A stretch of 64,000 bases of DNA from Ovoidimarina sp039190895 (GCA_039190895.1 JBCCXY010000001.1:1-64000); one strand, 5' to 3'. Shown: positions 7,412 through 15,298, counted from the stretch's first letter. Notes: generated by a model not told the origin, from the letters alone. Numbers and translations are program-made.

Positions 7412-8155
7412 ATGATCGGCATCCATCCAGAAAAGGACGAGATCCGCCGCATTTACGGCGAACCGCCCTACAATAATCCGCTACTGCGAGAGACGGGTGA
7501 GTTGTGGGACGACGCGGACGCCCTTCTCAGGGACTTCGGGGCGAGCCGGTGGATCCCTCCGCAGGTTCGGGACCTCTTCATGCACAAGTGCTTCCTCGCC
7601 GCCGGATGGGAGGGCTGCGATGTTCCCGATCGCGCGCACCGGATTTACAGCGTCGCCGAACAGATCACCGCCGATTACTGGCACGGGATCCATACGGACT
7701 ACGAGCGCGCGCTTGGGAGGGCATTGGCTGAGCGACAGGCTCACGTGCAGTGGTTTCACGGGGACCATGCCGGTGTCTTCAAGCTTGGCGACCGCATCCT
7801 TCCGCCGCAACTGACGGGAAAGGACCCGAGGCGAGAGGGGCTTTTGAACCCTGATCGCAACCTCTTCGCCTTCTTCACCCGCGAGATCGATATCGCGAAG
7901 GAACATGCCCGCGCGAAATTCGGCGGATGGGTGTATCGGGTCGAACCGGAGGGCGAGATCCTGCCCGATACTCTGGCGCTTCGCCCCCTCCAACTGATGT
8001 TCACGCAACCGGGCCTCACGCTCCGCCATCGCCATGTGAAGGGCGCGACCTTCCTCAGCGACATGAACCGGCTCATCAACAACTACTGCGCTCCTTCGGC
8101 CATCGTCACCCAGGTCAGGGGGCCAGCTGACAACAGCTGGTACGAGTGCCCATGA
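7412..8155 (+). CDS. ADP-ribosyltransferase-like protein (Arr-type fold), phage-satellite cargo
   Basis: A 247-residue protein. The central part resembles rifampin ADP-ribosyltransferase (Arr) proteins: VQWFHGDHAGVFKLGDRI (residues 112-129; Arr has YYHGT...LKPGDLI), then LFAFFTREIDIAKEHA (151-166; Arr has VYLTATLDAA) and GGWVYRVEPEGEILPD (171-186; Arr has GRIYLVEPTGPIEDD). These would supply the His, the aromatic and the acidic positions of the NAD+-binding site. The N-terminal 110 residues, rich in Trp and acidic residues, are not recognised. Its ATGA overlap with terL places it in the head operon, so it may modify a helper-phage or host protein. The assignment is by eye and the target is unknown. 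Confidence 0.5.
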   Translation: MIGIHPEKDEIRRIYGEPPYNNPLLRETGELWDDADALLRDFGASRWIPPQVRDLFMHKCFLAAGWEGCDVPDRAHRIYSVAEQITADYWHGIHTDYERALGRALAERQAHVQWFHGDHAGVFKLGDRILPPQLTGKDPRREGLLNPDRNLFAFFTREIDIAKEHARAKFGGWVYRVEPEGEILPDTLALRPLQLMFTQPGLTLRHRHVKGATFLSDMNRLINNYCAPSAIVTQVRGPADNSWYECP

Positions 8156-9684
8156 GACGCGCCTCCAAAGAAGCTGCGGCGGCTCTTCGCTTCCTGCCAA
8201 AGCTGGTCGTTCCGGAGGGGCGGTTGGCCGGGAAGCGGGTGAAGCTTGCCTCGTACCAGAAGGACTTTGTGCGAGGTGCATTTGCGCCGGGCATCGAGGC
8301 AGGAGTGCTGTCAATCGGTCGCGGCAACGCGAAGACCGCGCTCTCGGCCGGCGTCGCCCTTGGGCATCTCATGGGTGAGATTGCGCCCCAACCGAAACGG
8401 GAAATCCTCTTTGCAGCCCGGAACCGCGACCAGGCGAAAACCGCATTCGGGTTCCTCGTGGGGTTCATCACCGGCTTACCCGAGGATGAGCAAAAGCAGT
8501 TCACGATCCGGCGCGGGTCCAAGCTGGAAGTCGAGACCAGCGAGAACGAAGGGGGCCTTGCACGGGTCATCGCTGCAGACGGCAAGTCTATTCTGGGCGG
8601 CGCGCCCACCTTGGCGGTGCTGGATGAAAGAGCCGCATGGGAACGCGAAAAGGGTGACGCGCTTGAGAACGCAATCCTGTCGGGTCTCGGCAAGCGGGAT
8701 GGTCGTGCGCTGATCATCAGCACATCGGCGCCGGATGATGCGAACACGTTCTCCCGATGGCTTGATGAGCCGCCACCCGGCACGTTTGTGCAGGAGCATC
8801 GCCCAGAGCCGGGATTGCCGCCGGATGATCTGGAAAGCTTGCTGATCGCCAACCCTGGCGCCCTCGAAGGGATCGGCCCATCGCCAGAATGGCTGATGGC
8901 CCAAGCTCGACGGGCCATTGCGCGGGGCGGCTCGGCGCTCTCCAGCTTCCGAAACCTCAACCGGAATGAACGCGTCGCCTCGGACAACAGGTCGGTGCTG
9001 TTGACCGTGGACGAATGGCTGGGGTGCGAGGTTGCGCCGGATGACCTGCCGCCACGTGATGGACCGGTTGTGATGGGCGTGGATCTCGGCGGGTCTCGAT
9101 CGATGTCAGCTGCGGCACTCTACTGGCCCGAGACCGGACGGCTGGAATGCGTCGGTGCGTTTCCCTGCAACCCGGGCCTGTCAGATCGCGGCCAGTCAGA
9201 CGGGGTGTCCAACCGCTACGTCGAGATGCACGACCGCGGCGAACTGGTGACGATGGGTGACACGACCGTGCCCGTGGGCCGCTTCCTCGCCAGCGTCGTC
9301 GAACGTCTGAACGGTCAGCCCCCGGCCGCAATTACCGGCGACAGATTCCGCCACGCTGAGTTTCTTGAGGCCCTGCGGGAAGCGGGTCTTGATCGGGTGC
9401 CATTCATTTGGCGCGGTTTCGGATGGAAGGACGGTTCAGAGGACATTGAACGCACAAGGCGGGCGGTGTTCGAAGGTGAGGTCCGCACGGTGCCGTCGCT
9501 CTTGCTTCGGTCCGCCTTTGCAGACGCGATCACGCTCGTGGACCCGGCCGGCAACCACAAACTGGCGGCAGGCCGAAGCACCGGGCGTGTGGACCCCGTG
9601 GCGGCGACCGTCGTTGCCGTCGCCCAAGGCCAGCGCATGAAGCGCGCTCCCGCAATCTCAGCCGGGAGGATGCTATGGGTATGA
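8152..9684 (+). CDS. terL: Phage terminase large subunit (TerL)
   Basis: A 510-residue packaging motor and nuclease. A Walker A-like motif IGRGNAKT is at residues 55-62, the Walker B LAVLDE at 154-159, and a coupling segment ALIISTSAP near 187. The RNase H-like nuclease domain begins with VMGVDLGGSRS near 298, followed by AITGDRF and a distal RVDPVAATVVAV, giving the acidic metal-binding residues. The start at 8152 overlaps the preceding stop (ATGA). It pumps DNA into preformed proheads through the portal and cuts it. The full nuclease and ATPase motifs indicate a functional protein, so the element should package its own DNA. Confidence 0.9.
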   Translation: MRRASKEAAAALRFLPKLVVPEGRLAGKRVKLASYQKDFVRGAFAPGIEAGVLSIGRGNAKTALSAGVALGHLMGEIAPQPKREILFAARNRDQAKTAFGFLVGFITGLPEDEQKQFTIRRGSKLEVETSENEGGLARVIAADGKSILGGAPTLAVLDERAAWEREKGDALENAILSGLGKRDGRALIISTSAPDDANTFSRWLDEPPPGTFVQEHRPEPGLPPDDLESLLIANPGALEGIGPSPEWLMAQARRAIARGGSALSSFRNLNRNERVASDNRSVLLTVDEWLGCEVAPDDLPPRDGPVVMGVDLGGSRSMSAAALYWPETGRLECVGAFPCNPGLSDRGQSDGVSNRYVEMHDRGELVTMGDTTVPVGRFLASVVERLNGQPPAAITGDRFRHAEFLEALREAGLDRVPFIWRGFGWKDGSEDIERTRRAVFEGEVRTVPSLLLRSAFADAITLVDPAGNHKLAAGRSTGRVDPVAATVVAVAQGQRMKRAPAISAGRMLWV

Positions 9685-10007
9685 GCCGCAAGCGCCGCGA
9701 GTACATGCGGCACAGCGCAAAGGTCACGCGCACACGTCGCTGGAAAGCCCTGCGCCTGCAGATCCTCCGCCGCGATGACTTTCAATGCGTTCAGTGCGGC
9801 GAGCGCCGTTGGCTGGAAGTGGACCACATCGAGCCGGTGCGCACCTGCCCTGAGGGCGCTTATGCCCCCGGCAACCTGCAGACCCTCTGCAAATCATGTC
9901 ACGCCAGAAAGACCCGTGAAGAGATCGGGCTCGGCGAGATATCCCCAGCCCGCCAAGCTTGGAGGGCACTACTCCTATCGAGCAAAGGAAAAATCTCAAA
10001 TGCTTGA
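9675..10007 (+). CDS. HNH endonuclease of the packaging module
   Basis: A 110-residue phage HNH nuclease. The zinc ligands are C38-x2-C41 and C72-x2-C75, the catalytic segment is EVDHIEPV (residues 48-55) and the Asn of PGNLQTLC completes the motif. A basic N-terminus (SRKRREYMRHSAKVTRTRR) would bind DNA. It overlaps terL by 10 bp and the capsid gene by 8 bp. In HK97-type phages and in capsid-forming satellites, HNH proteins of this kind work with terminase in cos cleavage, which fits the position between TerL and capsid. The first of two nearby ATGs is used. Confidence 0.9.
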   Translation: MGMSRKRREYMRHSAKVTRTRRWKALRLQILRRDDFQCVQCGERRWLEVDHIEPVRTCPEGAYAPGNLQTLCKSCHARKTREEIGLGEISPARQAWRALLLSSKGKISNA

Positions 10008-11256
10008 CTCAACGAAAATCCAACGCCGTCAATCCGAAATCCGGCAATCTCTCGCGGAACTCGTTTCCAAGGAGTCCCCGAGCGAGGACGAAACTCGGAC
10101 AATGTCCGATTTAGATGCGGAGTACCGCTCGAACGAAACCCGGTACCGCGCCGCCCTAATCGCGGAAGACGAAGAGCGTCGCGAGGCGAAGGACGATCTT
10201 GAGACCCGCTCGGACCGCGAGTGGGACGAGATGATGGGCAAATTCGAACTTCGGCAAGTGGCCTTGGCCCTCGACGAGGGTCGCCAGCTGGACGGACAGA
10301 CGGCCGAAATCGTCACCGAACTGCGCAGCGAAGGCGGATATCGGGGAATTCCAGTGCCCTGGGCGGCTCTTGAGGTTCGTGCCGGTGAAACCGTCGCCGC
10401 CGATACGCCCAACCCGATCCGAACGGCGCCGATCATTGACCGGCTGTTCCCGCAGAGTGTCGCGGCGCAAATGGGCGGCCAGATGATAAACGTCGGTGTC
10501 GGCGAGCAGGAAACCCCGGTCACCAGTTCCGCCATTGCCGCCGGCTGGGCTGATGGGGAAACCGCCGACGTTCCGGGTCCGACTGAATATCAGACGGTCG
10601 ACCGCCCGCTGAAACCCGACCACAACCTCGGTGTTCAGATGCGGATCACGCGGAAGGCGCTCAAGCAGTCCGGTACGGCACTCGAACAGGCCGTGCGGCG
10701 GGACATTTCCGGCGCGATCGAGGCAGAACTCGACAAGGCGGTGTTCCTCGGCACAGGCGCCAATGGTCAACCCACCGGTTTGGTGCCTGGCGCGACCGGC
10801 TACGGGATAACCGTAACACCCATCGACGCCGCCGCGGAATGGGCGCAGTTCCGGTCCGCCGTGACCCGCTTCATCACCTCAAACGCAGCCAGTGGCCCCG
10901 GCTCGGTGAACCTCATGATCCGACCCGAGGTCTGGGACTTCATGGATGGCGCGATTTGGGACACGGGAAGCGGGATTACCGAGTGGGACCGAATGTCCGA
11001 ACAACTCGGCCGGATCCTCATGAGTCACAACGCCTTGGCGGCCCCAACGGGAAGCCCTGCGGAAACCACAGCGGTCCTAACGACGGCCGCCGGGGGCGTG
11101 GCGCCGTTCTTTGTCGGAACCTGGGGTGCCATTGATCTGATCCGGGATCCCTTCTCGGACGCACAGTCCGGCGGGCTCCGGCTCACGGCACTGACCACGA
11201 TGGACATCACCGTCAGCCGGTCGACCCAGAGTGAAATCCTGACGGGTATCCGGTGA
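10000..11256 (+). CDS. HK97-family phage major capsid protein
   Basis: A 418-residue capsid subunit. The first 100 residues are highly charged and helical (RRQSEIRQSLAELVSKE ... RYRAALIAEDEERREAKDD), the delta/scaffold domain normally removed by the prohead protease. The HK97 fold follows from about residue 105 with PIIDRLFPQSVAAQ, WADGETADVPGPTEYQ, the E-loop region, ISGAIEAELDKAVFLGTGAN and the C-terminal GTWGAIDLIRDPFSDAQSG. ATG 10000 is chosen because CAAAGGAAAA precedes it; the frame is open further upstream but overlaps the HNH gene. It assembles the icosahedral head. Confidence 0.92.
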   Translation: MLDSTKIQRRQSEIRQSLAELVSKESPSEDETRTMSDLDAEYRSNETRYRAALIAEDEERREAKDDLETRSDREWDEMMGKFELRQVALALDEGRQLDGQTAEIVTELRSEGGYRGIPVPWAALEVRAGETVAADTPNPIRTAPIIDRLFPQSVAAQMGGQMINVGVGEQETPVTSSAIAAGWADGETADVPGPTEYQTVDRPLKPDHNLGVQMRITRKALKQSGTALEQAVRRDISGAIEAELDKAVFLGTGANGQPTGLVPGATGYGITVTPIDAAAEWAQFRSAVTRFITSNAASGPGSVNLMIRPEVWDFMDGAIWDTGSGITEWDRMSEQLGRILMSHNALAAPTGSPAETTAVLTTAAGGVAPFFVGTWGAIDLIRDPFSDAQSGGLRLTALTTMDITVSRSTQSEILTGIR

Positions 11257-11867
11257 TGCTTGAGGGCTTCGCAAACGGCGAGCTCTTTCTCGAAGAGCGC
11301 GCACAGGGAAGTCGGCGGCGGAGAATCCGTGGCAAATTTCCCTACAGGAAGCGTGCCGTCCTCTCGGACGGTGGTCGGACCGGGCGCCCCCGAAAGGAGG
11401 TCTTCGAGCCGCGCGCCTTCGCCTACAACGTGACCGCCAACGTCGATATCCGCCTGTTGGTGGGCCACGACTTCGGTAAGCCGTTGGCCTCGCGGGGGGC
11501 TGGCACCCTCGATCTGATCGATAGCGCGGAAGCCCTGACCTTCAAAGCCGAGATCGCCCCGGAACTTGAAGAGGCCTCATGGGTCCGCGATTTCTTCGCG
11601 GGCTTCGCGGCCGGGCTTATCATGGGCATCAGTCCCGGTTTCCGGATCCCGCCCGCCCGTGTCGCCCCGGATGCGGAGGTGATCGAGGAAGAGGACCCCG
11701 CCGAGGGCCAAGCCCTAATCCGGCGCATCCGGGAGGCTCTTCTCTTTGAACTGAGCGTCGTGACCGCCCCGGCTTACAAGGAAGCGGAACTCGAAGAGGC
11801 GCGCTCGTGGGAACGGAGCCAGAAACCGCTCGCTCCGCCCACCCACCTCGCACGGTGGCGCCTCTGA
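11256..11867 (+). CDS. Prohead protease (HK97 family, U35)
   Basis: A 203-residue serine protease that matures the capsid by removing the delta domain. The sequence shows the family landmarks: RKEVFEPRAFAY (residues 48-59), NVDIRLLVGHDFGKPLASRGAGTL with the catalytic-type His in GHD, then a distal FELSVVTAPAYKEAEL block where the ELSxV.xPA(F/Y) motif carries the catalytic Ser. The ATG overlaps the capsid stop by one base (TGATG) and its own stop overlaps the next ATG (TGATG), so capsid, protease and connector are translationally coupled. Capsid before protease is the reverse of the usual HK97 order. Confidence 0.85.
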   Translation: MLEGFANGELFLEERAQGSRRRRIRGKFPYRKRAVLSDGGRTGRPRKEVFEPRAFAYNVTANVDIRLLVGHDFGKPLASRGAGTLDLIDSAEALTFKAEIAPELEEASWVRDFFAGFAAGLIMGISPGFRIPPARVAPDAEVIEEEDPAEGQALIRRIREALLFELSVVTAPAYKEAELEEARSWERSQKPLAPPTHLARWRL

Positions 11868-12400
11868 TGGAGATTTTGCAAACCATAGAGGACTTTCCCG
11901 CCACGTATCCCGACGCGCCAGCGGACCTGTCGACAGAGGCCGCGGCGCTCGATCCGGACGCGCTCTGGCGGCGCATCGAGGCCTATATCGCGCACCGCTG
12001 GACGGAGCGGCAGGTTGCTTGGATCGTGGAAGGGCCCGGATGCTTTACTCCGACGCTCACTCCCGCGACGATCACCTCCGTCGAGATCTGGCAAACCGGC
12101 GAGTGGCAATCCGTCACTCTCAGCCCCGCGCCCTTGGGCCAGGTTCTCCCCGGCGCAGGACCGTACCGCTTCACGGCCAATGTGGGAGCGGGGACTGTCC
12201 CGCCCGACGTGATGGCAGCCTTTCGTCGGCTGGCGGAGTACCTGCGGAAATCCGGCGAAGACACAAGCCCCGGCTCGCGCTCAACCGGCGTGAGCATGGG
12301 TGAAATCAATCTAAGCACAGAGCGGGCACCCACGTGGATCGCGCGTGCGCTGGACTACAGCGGCGCTGCCGATCTGCTTCGCCCATATAGGAGGGTTTGA
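11867..12400 (+). CDS. Head-tail connector / adaptor protein (gp6-like)
   Basis: A 177-residue protein with an early helical segment (DPDALWRRIEAYIAHRWTERQ) and a middle beta region, then GTVPPDVMAAFRRLAEYLRKS, the sequence style of phage gp6-like head-tail connectors that form a ring below the portal. The start overlaps the protease stop. The C-terminal ARALDYSGAADLLRPYRRV is typical of phage connectors. The connector would give a docking site for a tail; in an element without tail genes this would be where a helper-phage tail attaches. The family call rests on pattern and position, so other small head-completion proteins remain possible. Confidence 0.65.
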   Translation: MEILQTIEDFPATYPDAPADLSTEAAALDPDALWRRIEAYIAHRWTERQVAWIVEGPGCFTPTLTPATITSVEIWQTGEWQSVTLSPAPLGQVLPGAGPYRFTANVGAGTVPPDVMAAFRRLAEYLRKSGEDTSPGSRSTGVSMGEINLSTERAPTWIARALDYSGAADLLRPYRRV

Positions 12401-12401
12401 A

Positions 12402-12683
12402 ATGCCCCAAGGAACGACGATCACACTTCCGGACGATCAGTGGACCGAACTGACCAACGACAACGCCACAACCGTCACGGTCCAGAGCCTTTCAGCCTGG
12501 CCGGTTCAGGTGAAAGGCAGCGTCAACGCTACACCGCCGACAGATGACTTGGGCGCACTGGAGTTGAGCCCGAACATCGGGATCATCAACCAGACGCTGC
12601 AGGACGTTTTCCCCGGCTCCGGCTTCACACGGCTATTCGCAAAGGGCCGATCTGGCGCCCGTGTGGTGATCTGGCATGCTTGA
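12402..12683 (+). CDS. Small virion-associated protein, possible capsid decoration or head fibre
   Basis: A 93-residue protein with a good Shine-Dalgarno (TAGGAGGG, 12389-12396). It looks all-beta: TTITLPDDQWTELTNDNATT, VTVQSLSAWPVQVKGS, then GFTRLFAKGRSGARVVIWHA. Small proteins of this style (short beta-rich, ending in an RLWAR/RLFAKG...VVV strand) occur beside capsid and portal genes in many siphovirus head modules. No specific family is recognised. It overlaps the portal gene by 8 bp and is thus part of the head operon. Confidence 0.6.
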   Translation: MPQGTTITLPDDQWTELTNDNATTVTVQSLSAWPVQVKGSVNATPPTDDLGALELSPNIGIINQTLQDVFPGSGFTRLFAKGRSGARVVIWHA

Positions 12684-13734
12684 GAAAATCCGCTCTTTCT
12701 TCTCTGGCCAGCCGGTCGAAAAGCGCTCGGCCATGTCCGGCTTTACGGCAGAACTGATCGCTGCGCGGGAAAGCTACATCAGCGGCCGCCGTAGCATCGG
12801 GGAACTCACCGCGACCGTCCAGACCTGCGTGAGCCTGTGGGAAGGCGGCCTGAGCCTCGCGGACGTGGAGGGAACAGACCTTCTGACGCCCCGGACGCTC
12901 GGCATAATGGCGCGCTCCCTCGCGCTCCGCGGGGAGGCTGTGTTCCTTATCCGAGAGATGGGCCTCGTGCCCTGCAGCGATTGGGATCTGCGATCCCGCG
13001 ACGCCAAGCCCACGGCCTACCGCGTGTCGGTCTCGGAAGCGGGTGGCGGTCGGACCGAGACAGCCTTGGCAGCCGAGGTCCTTCACGTCCGGATCGGAGC
13101 GGACGTAGCGGCCCCGTACTACGGCCAGGCACCTTTGAAACGCGCACAGCTGACGGCTGGCCTGCTTCACGCGGTTGAGGCGGCACTTTCGGAGGTATTC
13201 GAGACGGCCTCACTCGGGTCGCAACTCGTGCCATATCCTGAATCGCCCGACACCGATCTTGAAAAGATGGGTCGGGAGTTTCAGGCGAAGCGCGGGCGAT
13301 TGCTACTCCGCGAGAGCGTGAACGTCGCGGCGGCTGGCGGAGCAACGCCGCAAACCGATTGGCGCCCAGCTGAACTGTCGCCCGACCTCTCCCGGAGCAT
13401 GACCAAAGAGACGCTGGACGCGGCCCGAGGCTCGATCCTCAGCGTGTTCGGCGTCCTGCCCGGCTTGATGCACCCAGCGACCACTGGACCCCAAGTTAGG
13501 GAATCCCAGCGGCACTTGGCGCAATGGTGCCTGCAGCCCATCGCCGCCGTCATCGCCCAAGAGGCGACGGAGAAATTGGCGACACCGGTGAAGCTCGACG
13601 TCATGAGACCTGCGCAGGCCTTCGACGCGGGCGGTAGGGCCCGCGCGGCTGCGGGTGTGGTGCAGCTACTTGCCCAAGCCAAGGAAGCCGGGATCGACCC
13701 GGAACAGGCGCTTCGATTGGTCGATTGGGAATGA
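12676..13734 (+). CDS. Phage portal protein
   Basis: A 352-residue portal of the HK97/lambda-like type, somewhat short for the family. Recognisable features are RESYISGRRSIGELTATVQT and IMARSLALRGEAVFLIRE early on, VLHVRIGADVAAPYYGQAPL (the portal wing/stem entry; usual form xHIR...PY.G.SPL), the long stem helix LHAVEAALSEVFETAS, and SILSVFGVLPGLMHPATTGPQVRESQRHLAQWCLQPI, which matches the family's FGVPP...T...RQF....L.P block. The ATG at 12676 lies within the end of the preceding gene. It forms the ring through which TerL drives DNA. Confidence 0.82.
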   Translation: MLEKIRSFFSGQPVEKRSAMSGFTAELIAARESYISGRRSIGELTATVQTCVSLWEGGLSLADVEGTDLLTPRTLGIMARSLALRGEAVFLIREMGLVPCSDWDLRSRDAKPTAYRVSVSEAGGGRTETALAAEVLHVRIGADVAAPYYGQAPLKRAQLTAGLLHAVEAALSEVFETASLGSQLVPYPESPDTDLEKMGREFQAKRGRLLLRESVNVAAAGGATPQTDWRPAELSPDLSRSMTKETLDAARGSILSVFGVLPGLMHPATTGPQVRESQRHLAQWCLQPIAAVIAQEATEKLATPVKLDVMRPAQAFDAGGRARAAAGVVQLLAQAKEAGIDPEQALRLVDWE

Positions 13735-13826
13735 ACAGAATAGCCGCGTTCGCCCTTCCCCTTGGGCTGCTCTGGCGCGGCTGACCGCGGCGAGTAGGTC
13801 CGCCCTAGAAGCCGGCCGACAGAAAG

Positions 13827-13871
13827 CCTCGGAGCGCTCCCCAGCCAGGTCACAGCGTGCTTGGGGGGCGC
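13827..13871 (+). repeat. First of two similar hairpin repeats flanking a small gene
   Basis: A 45-bp sequence beginning CCTCGGAGCGC and containing CAGCCAGGTCAC, with arms GCGCTCCCCA (13834-13843) and TGGGGGGCGC (13862-13871). It resembles 14135-14178 closely (same CCTCGGAGC start, CAGCCAGGTtAC centre and GGGGGCGC end). The pair brackets the gene at 13894-14100. Confidence 0.55.
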
Positions 13872-13893
13872 GCTCTACAGCTTGGGGTTTGCA

Positions 13894-14100
13894 ATGGATC
13901 CGACGAAACGGCTCTGGTTTGCGGTTCTCCGCATCGGTCTCATCGACGCGGCCCTCGGGCGGGATGAAGACTGGCTTCTCTCTGACGGGTTCCATGCCGT
14001 GTGCGAGGCATGCGGTCTGGTGCCTGAGGCAGTCGCGGCGCGCTTCGAGGTGCACCGGGAAGAATTGGGCCGGCTGGCGGACGCAAGGAAGCGAGGGTGA
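13894..14100 (+). CDS. Small hypothetical protein of the element
   Basis: A 68-residue protein, MDPTKRLWFAVLRIGLIDAA to ELGRLADARKRG. It looks helical with a single short hydrophobic helix (LWFAVLRIGLIDAAL) and a Cys pair (HAVCEACG). No family is assigned. It is bracketed by two similar hairpin repeats, suggesting a separately acquired or independently terminated unit at the end of the head operon. A start at ATG 13894 is preferred over a TTG upstream because that TTG lies inside the first repeat. Small proteins of this type are common as unassigned genes in rhodobacterial prophages. Confidence 0.5.
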   Translation: MDPTKRLWFAVLRIGLIDAALGRDEDWLLSDGFHAVCEACGLVPEAVAARFEVHREELGRLADARKRG

Positions 14101-14134
14101 ACAGCAATGCGCCAATTGGCGCAAACTCAGCAAA

Positions 14135-14178
14135 CCTCGGAGCCCCCTCAGCCAGGTTACGCAGTGCTGAGGGGGCGC
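14135..14178 (+). terminator. Second hairpin repeat; likely terminator of the head operon
   Basis: GCCCCCTCAG (14142-14151) pairs perfectly with CTGAGGGGGC (14167-14176) around a 15-base loop containing CCAGGTTACGC. It follows the last rightward gene by about 40 bp and ends before the convergent gene at 14190. The 44-bp unit is a close copy of 13827-13871. Confidence 0.65.
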
Positions 14179-14189
14179 ATTATCCGATT

Positions 14190-14486
14190 TTAGGCAGCCT
14201 TGGCGGCTATCGCGATATTCGCTGACAGCCAAGCATTTGCCTCTTTCGAAGCGGATGACGTGGCCCAGCTTGGGAATGGCTTTAGCTGAACCACGACTAT
14301 TGTGTCATCGTCGTCCAACAGACCCCGTAGCCAGTCTCGGACCACGTTTGCAGGTGAGCCAACCGTCAGTCCCCAGACGCTTTCTGCTAAGCGAACGCCA
14401 GAGTGGGCATTCATTGCTGCGTAAAACCTGCCGTAGTTGCGCACGCGGTGTGCGTCGTACGTTATGATGTGTGTGTAAATCGACAT
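14190..14486 (-). CDS. Cas2/SinR-like small protein, satellite cargo
   Basis: A 98-residue protein with the pattern of the stand-alone Cas2-like (SinR/VapD-type ferredoxin fold) family: a first strand ending in an acidic residue (IITYDAH, residues 7-13), a helix (VRNYGRFYAAMNA), then LAESVWGLTVGSPANVVRDWL, where related proteins have W..LESVW.....a..VRD.L, then LLDDDDTIVVVQLKP and a terminal NAWLSANI. No cas1, CRISPR array or partner toxin gene is nearby. AAAGGACG precedes the ATG. It is the only leftward gene inside the element besides the att tRNA, so it is likely independently expressed. A nuclease or defence-related role is conceivable but inferred. Confidence 0.6.
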   Translation of the reverse strand: MSIYTHIITYDAHRVRNYGRFYAAMNAHSGVRLAESVWGLTVGSPANVVRDWLRGLLDDDDTIVVVQLKPFPSWATSSASKEANAWLSANIAIAAKAA

Positions 14487-14878
14487 GCTATCGTCCTTTT
14501 GATTTGTGACGAGCAGGTTGACTCACTCTTAAGGCCGGGAAAGTCTCAGCCCACGATTCCTGTGATCCGCGCCTGCTCGACTTCGAGTTTGCGGATGTCG
14601 GGTTTCGGGCGCTGTCTTTCGTGAAGGGGAGGCAGCGCCCATCCGAACTGTCAAATCCCATCAAAATACAGCATAGGTGCCCTCGGCAACCCTAATTATT
14701 GGGGAATTGGTGGATATTCAGTGGAAAACTCTGGATAAAACGCAAGATGCAGTGTCCGGGGCTAAAAGCGCCGCTTGAGGCAAAGACAGGCGGGTATGCC
14801 CACTCCTGTCGCTAATTGCGACTAAGCACCTGATTCGATGTGTGTTATCGTCCCTGCACCGTAAACAGGAGAACCGAT
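14487..14878. other. Intergenic stretch near the right end of the element
   Basis: About 390 bp without a supported gene. It contains a hairpin GGGCGCTG (14607-14614) / CAGCGCCC (14633-14640), an A/T-rich patch (14684-14735) that can hold the promoters of the flanking genes, and CTTGAGGCAAAG (14774-14785), whose inverted copy is at 15268-15279. Confidence 0.45.
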
Positions 14879-15214
14879 ATGGTTGAAGATCAGGAAAGAA
14901 CACAGCTCGAGCAGAAGGTCGAAGAACTTTACAAGAACGGCACGGAGTGGCAGCGCGCCGCCATTCAACTAACGGCGCTTGCAGGGGAACGGGACGAAAG
15001 GTTGCTGTCATTTTTCGCAAAGCTGGTCGGTGAGAAGCCCACGGAGCGCCCGGATCCTAACTTCTTCGGTAAGAACCTATCCCAAGTCATGCACAGCGTC
15101 ATAGGCGAGGAAGCGGTTTGGTGGGCTGAGGCTTTTCGTCTTGCGGAGGACGCCAGAGACCAGATTCTTCTCAGCAAGCTGGACGAAGCCGCGACTATGA
15201 GATTGGGCTGGTAA
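14879..15214 (+). CDS. Hypothetical protein at the right end of the element
   Basis: A 111-residue acidic, helical cytoplasmic protein (MVEDQERTQLEQKVEELYKN to DEAATMRLGW). The start at 14879 is supported by AGGAGA eight bases upstream; a GTG further upstream has no ribosome site. No family is recognised. It lies between the Cas2-like gene and attR, a place where satellites and prophages often keep accessory cargo. The frame is intact and codon use is similar to the rest of the element. Confidence 0.6.
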   Translation: MVEDQERTQLEQKVEELYKNGTEWQRAAIQLTALAGERDERLLSFFAKLVGEKPTERPDPNFFGKNLSQVMHSVIGEEAVWWAEAFRLAEDARDQILLSKLDEAATMRLGW

Positions 15215-15217
15215 ACC

Positions 15218-15235
15218 GTTCCCCCAGCGTTCCCC
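15218..15235. repeat. Right copy of the 18-bp end-specific repeat
   Basis: GTTCCCCCAGCGTTCCCC, 17 of 18 identical and co-oriented with 4988-5005. It lies 64 bp inside attR. See the left copy for the arm-site interpretation. Confidence 0.45.
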
Positions 15236-15298
15236 TGCCGCCGCTTGCAGAAAAGCGAACTCTGCCGCTTTGCCTCAAGTCTCTGATTTCTTGGGAAT

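Noticed and set aside
14107..14193. 28-codon ORF (MRQLAQTQQTSEPPQPGYAV...) after the small satellite gene
   Set aside because: It is mostly the second hairpin repeat read in one frame and has no ribosome site.
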